NCBI GenBank assembly: GCA_003223775.1
Contig: QHWK01000211.1
Coordinates: 1-19,412, forward strand
Direction: 5' to 3'
DNA length: 19,412 bases
DNA from: Acidobacteriota bacterium
GTDB lineage: Bacteria > Acidobacteriota > Vicinamibacteria > Vicinamibacterales > CAVVIG01
The position numbers and the translations under genes were made by a program. The notes beneath the pieces are model-generated. The model ran no database searches and had not been told where the DNA came from. It saw nothing but the letters and a program-made list of their open reading frames with translations. Below, in pieces: positions 1 through 6,871 of the stretch (within the stretch, counting starts at the first letter, position 1; every line of letters starts with the position of its first letter).

Positions 1-19
1 AAGTAAGGAGGCGTTGAAC

Positions 20-415
20 ATGCGAACGAGGCGAGCTGTTGCGGGTCTCGGCATTGCTCTCCTGCTGGCCGCAGCGCCGGCCATGGCGCATCACGCATTC
101 TCCGCGGAGTTCGACATCAGCAAGCCGTTCAAGGTGCGCGGCATGCTCACCAAATGGGAGATGATCAATCCGCACTCGTGGTTCCACCTCGATGTGAAAG
201 ACGAGAGCGGCGAGGTGGTCGCCTGGATGATCGAAGGCGGCAGCCCGAATCAACTGATCAAGAACGGCGTGACGAAAAACACGCTGGCGATTGGCACCGA
301 GCTCGTCATCGAAGGCTATCAGGCCAAGGACGGCACCAACAAAGGAGTCGGCCGGAATCTGCTGCTCGCCGACGGACGACGACTGTTCCTCTACTCGCGC
401 GAGACCGAGAAGTAG
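20..415 (+). CDS. DUF6152 family small secreted protein
   Basis: This is a small exported protein of about 131 residues with no assigned biochemical role. It begins with a signal peptide: basic MRTRR, a hydrophobic stretch, then an APAMA-type cleavage site. The mature N-terminus starts HHAFSAEFD, and the core contains WEMINPHSW, WMIEGGSPN and VIEGYQAKDG. These blocks are the hallmark of DUF6152, which probably folds as a small beta-barrel. The HH pair and later His could bind metal, but that is inference. The start is set at ATG 20 rather than TTG 14, because TAAGGAGG at 4-11 lies 8 nt from the ATG and only 2 nt from the TTG. As I recall, DUF6152 genes often sit beside DUF6644 membrane-protein genes; a broken DUF6644-like gene lies 2 kb downstream. 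Confidence 0.85.
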   Translation: MRTRRAVAGLGIALLLAAAPAMAHHAFSAEFDISKPFKVRGMLTKWEMINPHSWFHLDVKDESGEVVAWMIEGGSPNQLIKNGVTKNTLAIGTELVIEGYQAKDGTNKGVGRNLLLADGRRLFLYSRETEK

Positions 416-460
416 TCGAAAAAGAATCGCCGGCCGCCTCGCCACTCCGCTGCCGGTGTT

Positions 461-499
461 CGGGATCTTCATCCCGGCGGAACCCACGGGGATTCCGCC
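461..499. terminator. Tandem hairpins between convergent genes (candidate terminator)
   Basis: Two adjacent inverted repeats lie between the convergent DUF6152 gene and the transmembrane-anchor gene. CGGGAT (461-466) pairs with ATCCCG (471-476) across a 4-nt loop. GGCGGAA (476-482) pairs with TTCCGCC (493-499), and CCC/GGG can extend the inner stem past a bulged A. There is no T-run on either side, so this is not a classical intrinsic terminator. The position between convergent ends is the main support. Nothing else was recognised in 416-584. Confidence 0.35.
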
Positions 500-584
500 A
501 CGCGCATAAATGGCGAGAGCACGTTCGTCTCTTTTGTGAACGTCTCCCTTGACTGCGTTCAACTGACGCAGTAACGCTGCGGCT

Positions 585-1205
585 CTATTGAAAGATCCTG
601 TTCCTGACCGCAGCGCCCTTTCGGAATTCGTGAGAGACGGTGTAGAAGCCGGCGGCCCTGAGCGTGATCGTGACCTCCTGATCGCCGGCATTCTCCCAGT
701 ACCATCCGTGAATGCCCGGAAATGGCGCCGTCAGCGTACCCGAGGCCCGACTGACGCTTTGTTGCTTCTCATAGCTTTGTGCGTACCCGCGAGGCGCTCC
801 ATCGGGCTCCGCATGCAACTCGTAGTTGACCGGAGCGTTCGCGCTCCAGGAATACAGAAGCGCTTCGCCCTTCTCGAGGCGGTACTTGTATTCCATCGCC
901 TCGTGGGCCGCCAGCTTGAAGTCGACTGTTTCGTGCTGAAACGGGCGCTCGTGCGCCGCGATGATCGCGCCCTGACCGGTCGCGGCGGCCGATGCCGCGG
1001 CGTTCAGTGCGGCCACCTGCTGCCCGGTGATCCCAAGTTGAACGAGACCCAACCGCGCGCCGGTCCCGAACGGATCGACGCCGTATTCCGCCGGCAGAAC
1101 GACCATCACCAGGATGAGTCCCGCCGAAAGCAGCGCGGCTCCTGCCGCCAGCGCGAGTCGCTGTCTGATCTCCGTCGTCCGTTGGTCCGTCGTCGTGACG
1201 GTCAT
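585..1205 (-). CDS. Transmembrane anchor protein, partner of HupE/UreJ-like protein
   Basis: This 206-residue protein has a short polar N-terminus (MTVTTTDQ), one strong membrane segment at about residues 17-38 ending VVLPAEYGVDPFGTG, and a large predicted periplasmic domain. The VLPAEYG(V/I)DP(F/T)G block after the helix matches the family annotated in databases as 'transmembrane anchor protein', whose genes I recall next to HupE/UreJ genes in proteobacteria. The outer domain is rich in aromatic and His residues (HEAMEYKYRLEKGEALLYSW, then GIHGWYWENAGDQ near the C-terminus) and looks like a beta-sandwich. The start ATG at 1205 overlaps the stop of the upstream HupE-like gene as ATGA, which indicates translational coupling. 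The longer open frame upstream of 1205 is only a shadow of that gene. Role unknown; it may anchor or cap the HupE partner. Confidence 0.75.
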   Translation of the reverse strand: MTVTTTDQRTTEIRQRLALAAGAALLSAGLILVMVVLPAEYGVDPFGTGARLGLVQLGITGQQVAALNAAASAAATGQGAIIAAHERPFQHETVDFKLAAHEAMEYKYRLEKGEALLYSWSANAPVNYELHAEPDGAPRGYAQSYEKQQSVSRASGTLTAPFPGIHGWYWENAGDQEVTITLRAAGFYTVSHEFRKGAAVRNRIFQ

Positions 1206-1939
1206 AGTGGAGAAAGGACAAAGCCCGACACCTGGTAGCCGACCAGGAGAAAGCCACACGCCATGACCAGGCCGTTGAAGGCAAAGGCGTGGCGCAGAAA
1301 GCCGGAGCGCGTTCGCCAATAGGTCAACCCGATGAGGATCGCCGTCAGCGCGAGACACTGCCCGATCTCGACGCCTGCATTGAAGCTCAGGATGTTTGCG
1401 ACGAGACCGTTGGGCGAGAGCGCGAAGTCCTGCAGCTTCGTGGCGAGGCCGAATCCGTGGAAGAACCCGAAGACAAGGACCGCGACCTTGGCATTCGGCT
1501 GAACGCCGAAGAACGTTCTGAAGCCGTCCATGTTCTCGAACGCCTTGTAGACGACCGAGAAGCCGATGATCGCGTCGACGAGGAAGGGATTCGCGCGCAC
1601 GCCACCGAGCACGCCCGCGAGCAGGGTCACGCTGTGCCCGAGCGTGAACAGGCTGACGTACTGCACGACGTCCTTCAGTTTGTGGAGAAAAAAGACGACG
1701 CCTACCAGAAACAGCAAGTGGTCGTACCCAGTCACCATGTGTTTCGCGCCCAGATAGAGGAGCGGGCCAATCGCCCGCCCCTGCAAGCCCATGAGGAAGA
1801 CGGCGTCCTTGCCGGACACGCCATGCGCGTCGAGTCCCACCGAGACGCTGCCGCACAGGAGCACCGTCAGGGCCGCGGTCGCGACCGTCGTGCGGTTACT
1901 CCCGCCGGTATTTTGCATGGCACCTGTCGCACGATTCAT
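1202..1939 (-). CDS. HupE/UreJ family (HupE_UreJ_2-like) membrane protein
   Basis: This is a polytopic inner-membrane protein of about 245 residues. It carries an HGVSGKD segment after the first hydrophobic stretch, then KHMVTGYDHLLFLVG, FTLGHSVTL and FFHGFGLA, the conserved blocks of the HupE/UreJ_2 family. The His/Asp residues within these helices are the expected metal-handling positions. Relatives are linked to nickel or cobalt movement for hydrogenase and urease, but no hydrogenase, urease or metallochaperone gene is in view, so the substrate is open. The start ATG at 1939 is chosen because GGAGG lies 8 nt upstream. The alternative ATG at 1918 has no such site. The gene overlaps the 3' end of the upstream cytochrome gene by 44 nt and the downstream anchor gene by 4 nt, so the three form one operon. 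Confidence 0.8.
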   Translation of the reverse strand: MNRATGAMQNTGGSNRTTVATAALTVLLCGSVSVGLDAHGVSGKDAVFLMGLQGRAIGPLLYLGAKHMVTGYDHLLFLVGVVFFLHKLKDVVQYVSLFTLGHSVTLLAGVLGGVRANPFLVDAIIGFSVVYKAFENMDGFRTFFGVQPNAKVAVLVFGFFHGFGLATKLQDFALSPNGLVANILSFNAGVEIGQCLALTAILIGLTYWRTRSGFLRHAFAFNGLVMACGFLLVGYQVSGFVLSPL

Positions 1940-2435
1940 TGAGGTCGCCTCCAGCCGCGAGGATGCCGTTCGCATTTTTTGCGTCGGCCGCCGCGAGAGT
2001 CGCCCTGGCAGCATCGATCATCTCGCGGGTCATTTTGGCCCAGTCGCCGGTGTCGAGCGCGCGGCCGCGCACCAGGAGCAGGTGGCCGGATTCGACGAGC
2101 GCCGCCGCGCTGTTGCCGACGGCCGCCCACTCTTTGTCGTTCCGAGGCGCAATGTCCTCCACGCCGGTGGCCGTCGTGGTCGTCCCGACCGCTTTGTAAA
2201 TCACGTCCGCGCCCGGCGCGACGATGGCGTTCATGGTCTGCTTGATGCTGGCCACGGGCATCGTCACCGGAGCGCCAACAGGCGCTGCCGTACGCAGCGT
2301 CCGCGCGCCGGCGATGATGAAGCCGATGCCGCTGATGAACAGCGCGACGCTCACGACGAACAGCCACTGCACGGTTCGCACGGTCGCGACATCTTCGCAC
2401 GTACGCACCGCGCAAGTCTGGTAGAGTGGCGCCAC
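1896..2435 (-). CDS. Membrane-anchored cytochrome c-prime-like protein
   Basis: This protein of about 179 residues has one N-terminal membrane helix (about 22-46, VQWLFVVSVALFISGIGFII). A helical domain follows, with SIKQTMNAIVAPGADVIYKA and WAAVGNSAAALVESGHLLL. A single heme-binding CDRCH sits six residues from the C-terminus (Cys169, Cys172, His173). The four-helix layout with a C-terminal CxxCH fits the cytochrome c-prime / c-556 type found as standalone periplasmic proteins. It probably shuttles electrons or senses a gas or redox ligand. It is the first gene of the operon with the HupE-like and anchor genes. The start is uncertain: GTG at 2435 has no good ribosome site, and an internal GTG just before the membrane helix is an alternative. 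Confidence 0.75.
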   Translation of the reverse strand: MAPLYQTCAVRTCEDVATVRTVQWLFVVSVALFISGIGFIIAGARTLRTAAPVGAPVTMPVASIKQTMNAIVAPGADVIYKAVGTTTTATGVEDIAPRNDKEWAAVGNSAAALVESGHLLLVRGRALDTGDWAKMTREMIDAARATLAAADAKNANGILAAGGDLNESCDRCHAKYRRE

Positions 2436-2448
2436 CTCTCAGACGGTC

Positions 2449-2685
2449 ATGGACCCGTGGTTCCGCCTCATCGAGCAGCCTCAGCGTCTGGCTGCGTGAG
2501 TCGCCGTCCCTGCTGGCATTCCCCGGCGTTCTGACGGCGCACACGATGGCGATGGGGTTCTCGCGGGCGTCAGCGTGCTTGTCGCCGTCCGGCTGCTCGG
2601 GTTTCCTCCGGAGCTTCCGATTCCTGCGATGGAGCGGCTCTTCCCTATCGTGTGGCTGTCGTTCTCGGTCAGCGTGTTCACTTCG
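2449..2685 (+). pseudogene. Frameshifted and truncated DUF6644-like membrane protein
   Basis: No single frame is intact, but a membrane protein can be read through two compensating shifts. The frame from ATG 2449 gives MDPWFRLIEQ and then stops at 2497-2499. The next frame gives SVWLRESPSLLAFPGVL and HTMAMGF. The first frame then resumes with AGVSVLVAVRLLGFPPELP and MERLFPIVWLSFSVSVF. The order 'WLRES - AFP - HT - LRLLG - LP - MER(L/F)FPxxW' matches short multi-helix proteins related to DUF6644, recalled from memory. The reading stops matching at about 2680, exactly where the opposite-strand oxidoreductase fragment also ends, so the C-terminal half is missing. The family assignment is moderate; the broken state is clear if the assignment is right. 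Confidence 0.5.
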
Positions 2686-2923
2686 CGTCGTCCGCCGCTC
2701 GTTCGCGATTCACCGACCAAATATCGCAGACGCTGCGCAAATCGAGATTTGGATCCGTTTCGGCCGACATCTTGAGCATCTGCCGGTGTCCCGCGGCCAA
2801 ATGGCCGCAGCCTATCTGGCCAATCTGGATCCGATCGTTTGCGCCGACGATCCGCGAGTACGATCGCGCCGTCAGCAGCAGTGCACTACCGGCGAGAAAA
2901 TCTCTGCGCGATACGGCATCCAT
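2678..2923 (-). pseudogene. Truncated Tat-exported Gfo/Idh/MocA family oxidoreductase (N-terminal fragment)
   Basis: Only about 81 residues remain of a family that is usually 400 or more. The N-terminus has a twin-arginine signal (SRRDFLAGSALLLTA). The start of the NAD(P)-binding Rossmann fold follows: GANDRIQIGQIGCG, with a glycine motif GQIGCG, then VCDIWSVNRERAADDAK, the usual end of the second strand. The frame stops at 2678. Everything after that, including the rest of the Rossmann fold and the GFO/IDH C-terminal domain, is absent downstream. The start ATG at 2923 is preceded by GAGAAG, a fair ribosome site, and is preferred over the TTG at 2938. The protein cannot be functional. The cut coincides with the loss of homology in the facing membrane-protein fragment, suggesting a deletion joined the two. 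Confidence 0.7.
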
Positions 2924-3025
2924 CGCACGGCTTCTCAATCGGTGTGTTGACCGCCGCCGCCAGAGGCGACTCGCGAATCGATTGTCCCTTTATCTGCAGG
3001 CGGCCCGCGGCCCCAGCCAGTTACC

Positions 3026-6000
3026 TTAGAATGTAAGTTGGGCGCTGAATTTGAGCAGGCGCCCGCCCATGATTTGTATCGCGTTCATAAACTGGTTATT
3101 CGTGTTGCTGTAGCGCGTCTGCTCGTTGAGGATGGTGCTCCCGTTGAAGATGTTGAAGAGGTCGAAATTCCCCTGCAGCTTGGCGTTCCGTATCGGGAAA
3201 GTCCGGCTGAAACGGAGATCCAACTGGTTGATCCGATCGTCGAAGATCGTGTTGGGCGGAATCAGCGAGATCGTGCGGTTAGCGGAACACGTGGCGGCAG
3301 CTTGGTTGCACTCCGACAGGTTCCGGCCGAGCGACGATTTGATTTCAGCATTGGTGGGCACGTAAGTCGCCGTGATCGGGAACCCCGGCTTGTTCTGGTA
3401 GATCGCGCTCGCCTGGAGGTTCCAGAGCAGAGGGTAGACGACATTGAAACCGAACGCCGTCCCGCCGGACCAAGGCGTGCTGATGCGGCAGAACGCGGGC
3501 GTTCGAGGCGTCACGACTGACGAGGGTAACGCTTGATTTTGCGCCGCGACTCCTTGGATCAGAAGCGTCTGCACCTGCGGAAGATTATTGAAATCGCAGG
3601 TGTCGTTCACCGTCTGCCCCGTGCTCAGGCTCGCCTGGGCCCGTGCACCCTGTGCGAAGCGCCCGGTCACGGTGACATCGACGCCTTGGAAGACCTCGGT
3701 CTGCTCCCCGTAGTGCGTCGCCTGAGTGACAAGGTTGTCTTGCTGTCCGGTTAGCGCCGGCGTGACGTCATAGAGCCCGCAGAGCGGCTCGCCGCTGTTG
3801 GGCAGCCGGCTATCAACGGGCATCGTGATGCAGTACGAATTGTAACTACCCGCCGGCGTCGCCAAATTGTCGCTGGCCAGGAAGCCACCGTACCAGGTGC
3901 GGTAATAGGCGATATTGAGCCCCACGTTCTCCCGCAACTCGTGCTGGACGGAGATCGAGCCCTGCCAGTTGTAGCTCTGCTGATTGAGGCCGGTCAGCGC
4001 ATCGGCCGCTCGATGGGTGCCAGGACGGCCGAAACTGAGGTCGTCCCATGTCCCGCACTCGCCGTTGGCGGCGGGATTGAGGAGATCGCAATCGGGGACG
4101 TAATTGCCGTTGGAGTCGTTCCAGGTCCGCGCTGTGCTCGCGGCCAGCCGTGAAGACGGATAATCCACGGCGGCGCCCACATTTCGGATCGGATAGCGAC
4201 CTAGCGACGCTTTGAGTGCCGTTTTTCCGGAGCCAAACAGGTCGTAAGCGACTCCCAGGCGCGGGCTGAGATTCTTCCACTGCGGCGAGTGCTCCACCGC
4301 CGGGAAATCGCGCACCGGCTCGAACGGACCCGCCGGCAGGTGCTGTGCTGGGATAAACGCATCATACGCGGTGTACCGTAGGCCCATGTTCAGTGTCAGC
4401 TTCCGGGCCGTCCACTGATCCTGCGCGTAGACCCCGTTCTCCGTTGCGATGTCATAGGGTCCGTTTGGCGTGTTGTAGATCGTCACCTGGTTCGGCACCT
4501 TGTTTCGGAACCGGTACGACCTGGCCAGGTTGATCACGTTCGCATCGCCATAGTCTTTGGCGCCCTGCTCGAAGTGGTTCAGGTCGACGCCGACCTTGAA
4601 GTTGTGCGACCCGGTAATGTAAGACATCGCGAACCGTTCGTGATAGCGGTAGTCATGCAGTATCTGGTAGCCAGTGCGCCGCGAGCCGTACTCAAGGTTC
4701 AGCGCCTGATCCACGACCGAGATGGCGTCGACCCCTGTTTCCGGCAGCCGTTTTTGACTACGTTGATAACTGTTCATCGAAGCGTTCACCTCGACCAGGA
4801 ACTTGTTGGTCACAGGATAGGTGTAGGTGAGAACCGGCATGTACTGAGGGTCGTAATGATGCTCCGCGGCAGCTTCTGGCGCACGGAGTTGATTGGTGGC
4901 GCCAGTTGTTTCCAAAATGGCAAACACACACTGGCAGGCTGGGTGCTGAGTGTAGGAGGCGACTATCTTCTGCCTCTCGGCGGCCTGCCACGTGAGGCGG
5001 AGCGACGCGTCCTTGGAGTAATCATGGTTGTACGCTCGCCGGCTCAAGTCTGGCTCGTAGAACAGGGTACCCTGTCGCGTGTTGTAGTAATTGCCAGCCT
5101 GATAGATGGCTCTGTCTTCCACTCGGCCGGCGCCGAAGAACCACAGCTTGTCTCGCTTCAATGGGCCGCCCAGACCTCCGCCCACGTCGTAGTAACTCTT
5201 AACTGACGGCGCCCCGCTCAGGCCACGGGCGCGCAGCTCGTCCGTCGCGTTGTCACTCGACAAGCCAGGGCCGGTGTACTCGGCACTCAAGCTTCCCGAA
5301 AGTCGGTTGCCGCCGTCCTTGGGGATGATGTTGATCTGGACTCCGCCGGTTGTCGCTTCAGCGGAGCCGGCGCCCGTCTCGACGACAACTTCCTCGAACG
5401 TGGCTTTGTTGTACTGGAAGCTACCGCCACTGAACACTCTCGAATCCATGCCGGCAAAATTGAAGGTCATATCGTCGGCGCGCTGGCCATGGACCCCAAA
5501 AAACCCGCGGTCGGTTCCAACGCCGCCGACATCGTGAGAGGTCGTGCTTCCGGCGTTGGCCGCAGGAATGAGCGTGATGAATTGGGACGGACGTCCAGCG
5601 ATTGGGAGCGCATCCAGCGTGTTGCGCGGGATGGTGGTTTGCTGTTGGACGTTCTGGACGTCCACCACTGGAGTCGCCCCCGTGACCGTGACGGTCTCCT
5701 CGACCGTGCCCACTTTCAGTTCGGCGTTCACGGTTGCGGTGAACCCGGTCGTCAACTCGATTCCGTCCCGCCTGAACGTGCGGAAGCCGGTCAACGTGAA
5801 GGTGACGGTGTATAAGCCGGGGCGCAGGTCGACGATGCGGTAGAGCCCCTGGTTATCCGAGGTGACAGAGCGAACCCTTTCGATCAAGGCTGAACTGGTG
5901 GCTTCCACCGTGACGCCAGGCATCACGCCGCCCGACGCATCTCGCACGACGCCCGCGATGGCGCCGGTTTCCGCCTGCGCCCACCCAGTGGCCGGCAGAC

Positions 6001-6052
6001 ACAGCAGACACACCGATACGACGACGAGTCGCACGAACTGATGAGCGTTCAT
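3026..6052 (-). CDS. TonB-dependent receptor with carboxypeptidase-regulatory-like domain (Oar-like)
   Basis: This outer-membrane protein of 1008 residues has a signal peptide at 1-25 (hydrophobic run ending ATGWAQ). An Ig-like carboxypeptidase-regulatory domain spans about 29-115, with TGAIAGVVRDASGGVMPGV, SDNQGLYRI and LRPGLYTVTFTLTGF. A plug domain follows from about 118 (EETVTVTGATPVVDV, then NTLDALPIAGR, and GGVQINIIPKDGGN). The rest is a long beta-barrel ending in a terminal phenylalanine (KFSAQLTF), the outer-membrane insertion signal. ATG 6052 is preceded by AGGGAG at normal spacing. Members of this group are expanded in Acidobacteria and are thought to take up large or complex ligands with TonB energy. 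The ligand is unknown, as no SusD-like or TonB gene is adjacent. The gene looks complete and stands alone. Confidence 0.93.
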   Translation of the reverse strand: MNAHQFVRLVVVSVCLLCLPATGWAQAETGAIAGVVRDASGGVMPGVTVEATSSALIERVRSVTSDNQGLYRIVDLRPGLYTVTFTLTGFRTFRRDGIELTTGFTATVNAELKVGTVEETVTVTGATPVVDVQNVQQQTTIPRNTLDALPIAGRPSQFITLIPAANAGSTTSHDVGGVGTDRGFFGVHGQRADDMTFNFAGMDSRVFSGGSFQYNKATFEEVVVETGAGSAEATTGGVQINIIPKDGGNRLSGSLSAEYTGPGLSSDNATDELRARGLSGAPSVKSYYDVGGGLGGPLKRDKLWFFGAGRVEDRAIYQAGNYYNTRQGTLFYEPDLSRRAYNHDYSKDASLRLTWQAAERQKIVASYTQHPACQCVFAILETTGATNQLRAPEAAAEHHYDPQYMPVLTYTYPVTNKFLVEVNASMNSYQRSQKRLPETGVDAISVVDQALNLEYGSRRTGYQILHDYRYHERFAMSYITGSHNFKVGVDLNHFEQGAKDYGDANVINLARSYRFRNKVPNQVTIYNTPNGPYDIATENGVYAQDQWTARKLTLNMGLRYTAYDAFIPAQHLPAGPFEPVRDFPAVEHSPQWKNLSPRLGVAYDLFGSGKTALKASLGRYPIRNVGAAVDYPSSRLAASTARTWNDSNGNYVPDCDLLNPAANGECGTWDDLSFGRPGTHRAADALTGLNQQSYNWQGSISVQHELRENVGLNIAYYRTWYGGFLASDNLATPAGSYNSYCITMPVDSRLPNSGEPLCGLYDVTPALTGQQDNLVTQATHYGEQTEVFQGVDVTVTGRFAQGARAQASLSTGQTVNDTCDFNNLPQVQTLLIQGVAAQNQALPSSVVTPRTPAFCRISTPWSGGTAFGFNVVYPLLWNLQASAIYQNKPGFPITATYVPTNAEIKSSLGRNLSECNQAAATCSANRTISLIPPNTIFDDRINQLDLRFSRTFPIRNAKLQGNFDLFNIFNGSTILNEQTRYSNTNNQFMNAIQIMGGRLLKFSAQLTF

Positions 6053-6242
6053 CGCCTTGCTCCCTTCAACCGTCTCTGATCATCGCTGTCCTGTCTCGCT
6101 CCTTCCGTGAAAGCCAACGAGCTCTCACGTTGATTGATCACTCATCGTGCCGCTGCGTCAGCACGAGAGTGTGGCCGGTGTCGGCGCGTTCGACGTGCCC
6201 TCCTCTTTAGCATCCGCAGTGTCCGCCTTTTAGGGACTGATC

Positions 6243-6256
6243 TCAAGAAATCTTGA
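6243..6256. promoter_or_regulatory. Perfect palindrome upstream of the receptor gene
   Basis: TCAAGA-AA-TCTTGA is a perfect 6-bp inverted repeat about 190 nt upstream of the receptor ATG on its transcribed side, in a 445-nt stretch (6053-6497) that holds no recognisable gene. It could be an operator half-site pair, but no promoter elements are clear around it, and the distance is large. Low confidence. Confidence 0.2.
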
Positions 6257-6497
6257 CTACCGTGGGCTCCAGCGGTCGATGCAACGCACTGCATGATCGG
6301 AGCGATCAGCGCGTCGTCCCTGCCGAAAACCTCAAACTGGCTGCCACGATTGAGGTTGCGGCCGTCCGCGGCTTGCCGTGGGCATCACGAACTCGAAATC
6401 ATTCCAATCGCATCGCACAGCTATCACCAGATCACAATTCGGGCGGTTGTGTGTCGAGTCGATTCCGATGAAGACCCGGAGGGCAGCGCGCGACGTG

Positions 6498-6794
6498 CTA
6501 CGCGGCGCGCCATTCGTTGCGGTGATGCAACCCACCGACTTCAGGAACTGCCACGATGTTGCCGTTGGTTGGCGGCGCGACGGCTAGGGAGATCGGCGCG
6601 TCCTTGTTGAGCGAGAGGTGCGTTCGGACTCTCGAGTAGTACGTGACGTACGCGTTCAAGAGACGGCGCAGCCCGCGCTCATTCCAGACGACGACATGGT
6701 CGAGGCATTCGCGGCGAATGGATCCGATCAACCGCTCGGCGTACGCGTTCTGCCACGGTGAGCGGGCCGTCGTGACAACTTCCGCAACACGGAT
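6498..6794 (-). pseudogene. Transposase C-terminal fragment (rve integrase core, IS3-like)
   Basis: The last ~98 residues of a DDE-type integrase-core transposase are readable. They start IRVAEVVTTARSPWQNAYAE, continue RLIGSIRRECLDHVVV, then YYSRVRTHLSLNKDAP, and end EVGGLHHRNEWRAA followed by a stop. The SPWQNAYAERLIGSIRREC block carries the third catalytic acidic residue (Glu) and is diagnostic. The frame is closed by TGA at 6795-6797 immediately upstream, and the first two catalytic Asp residues and the DNA-binding domain are missing. The natural C-terminus is intact, so this is a 5'-truncated relic. An N-terminal fragment of a related transposase lies on the same strand at 9438-9575, with the ADOP permease gene between them. 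No terminal inverted repeats were identified. Confidence 0.8.
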
Positions 6795-6871
6795 TCACTG
6801 CCGGCGAGTCAAAAGTGACGAGCAGAATGCCTTCAGGCGCTGGCGTCGCAAATGATGGCCGCATCCAGATG

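Noticed and set aside
14..19. TTG at 14 as the start of the DUF6152 gene
   Set aside because: The ribosome site at 4-11 is only 2 nt away; ATG 20 has proper spacing.
1206..1856. N-terminal extension of the anchor-protein frame to 1856
   Set aside because: This part overlaps the HupE-like gene in another frame and is Arg-rich nonsense; the ATGA overlap and the family N-terminus place the start at 1205.
6053..6497. Small open frames upstream of the receptor gene, including a minus-strand stretch near 6250-6360
   Set aside because: No ribosome site, no recognisable family and no consistent frame; treated as non-coding or too degraded to name.
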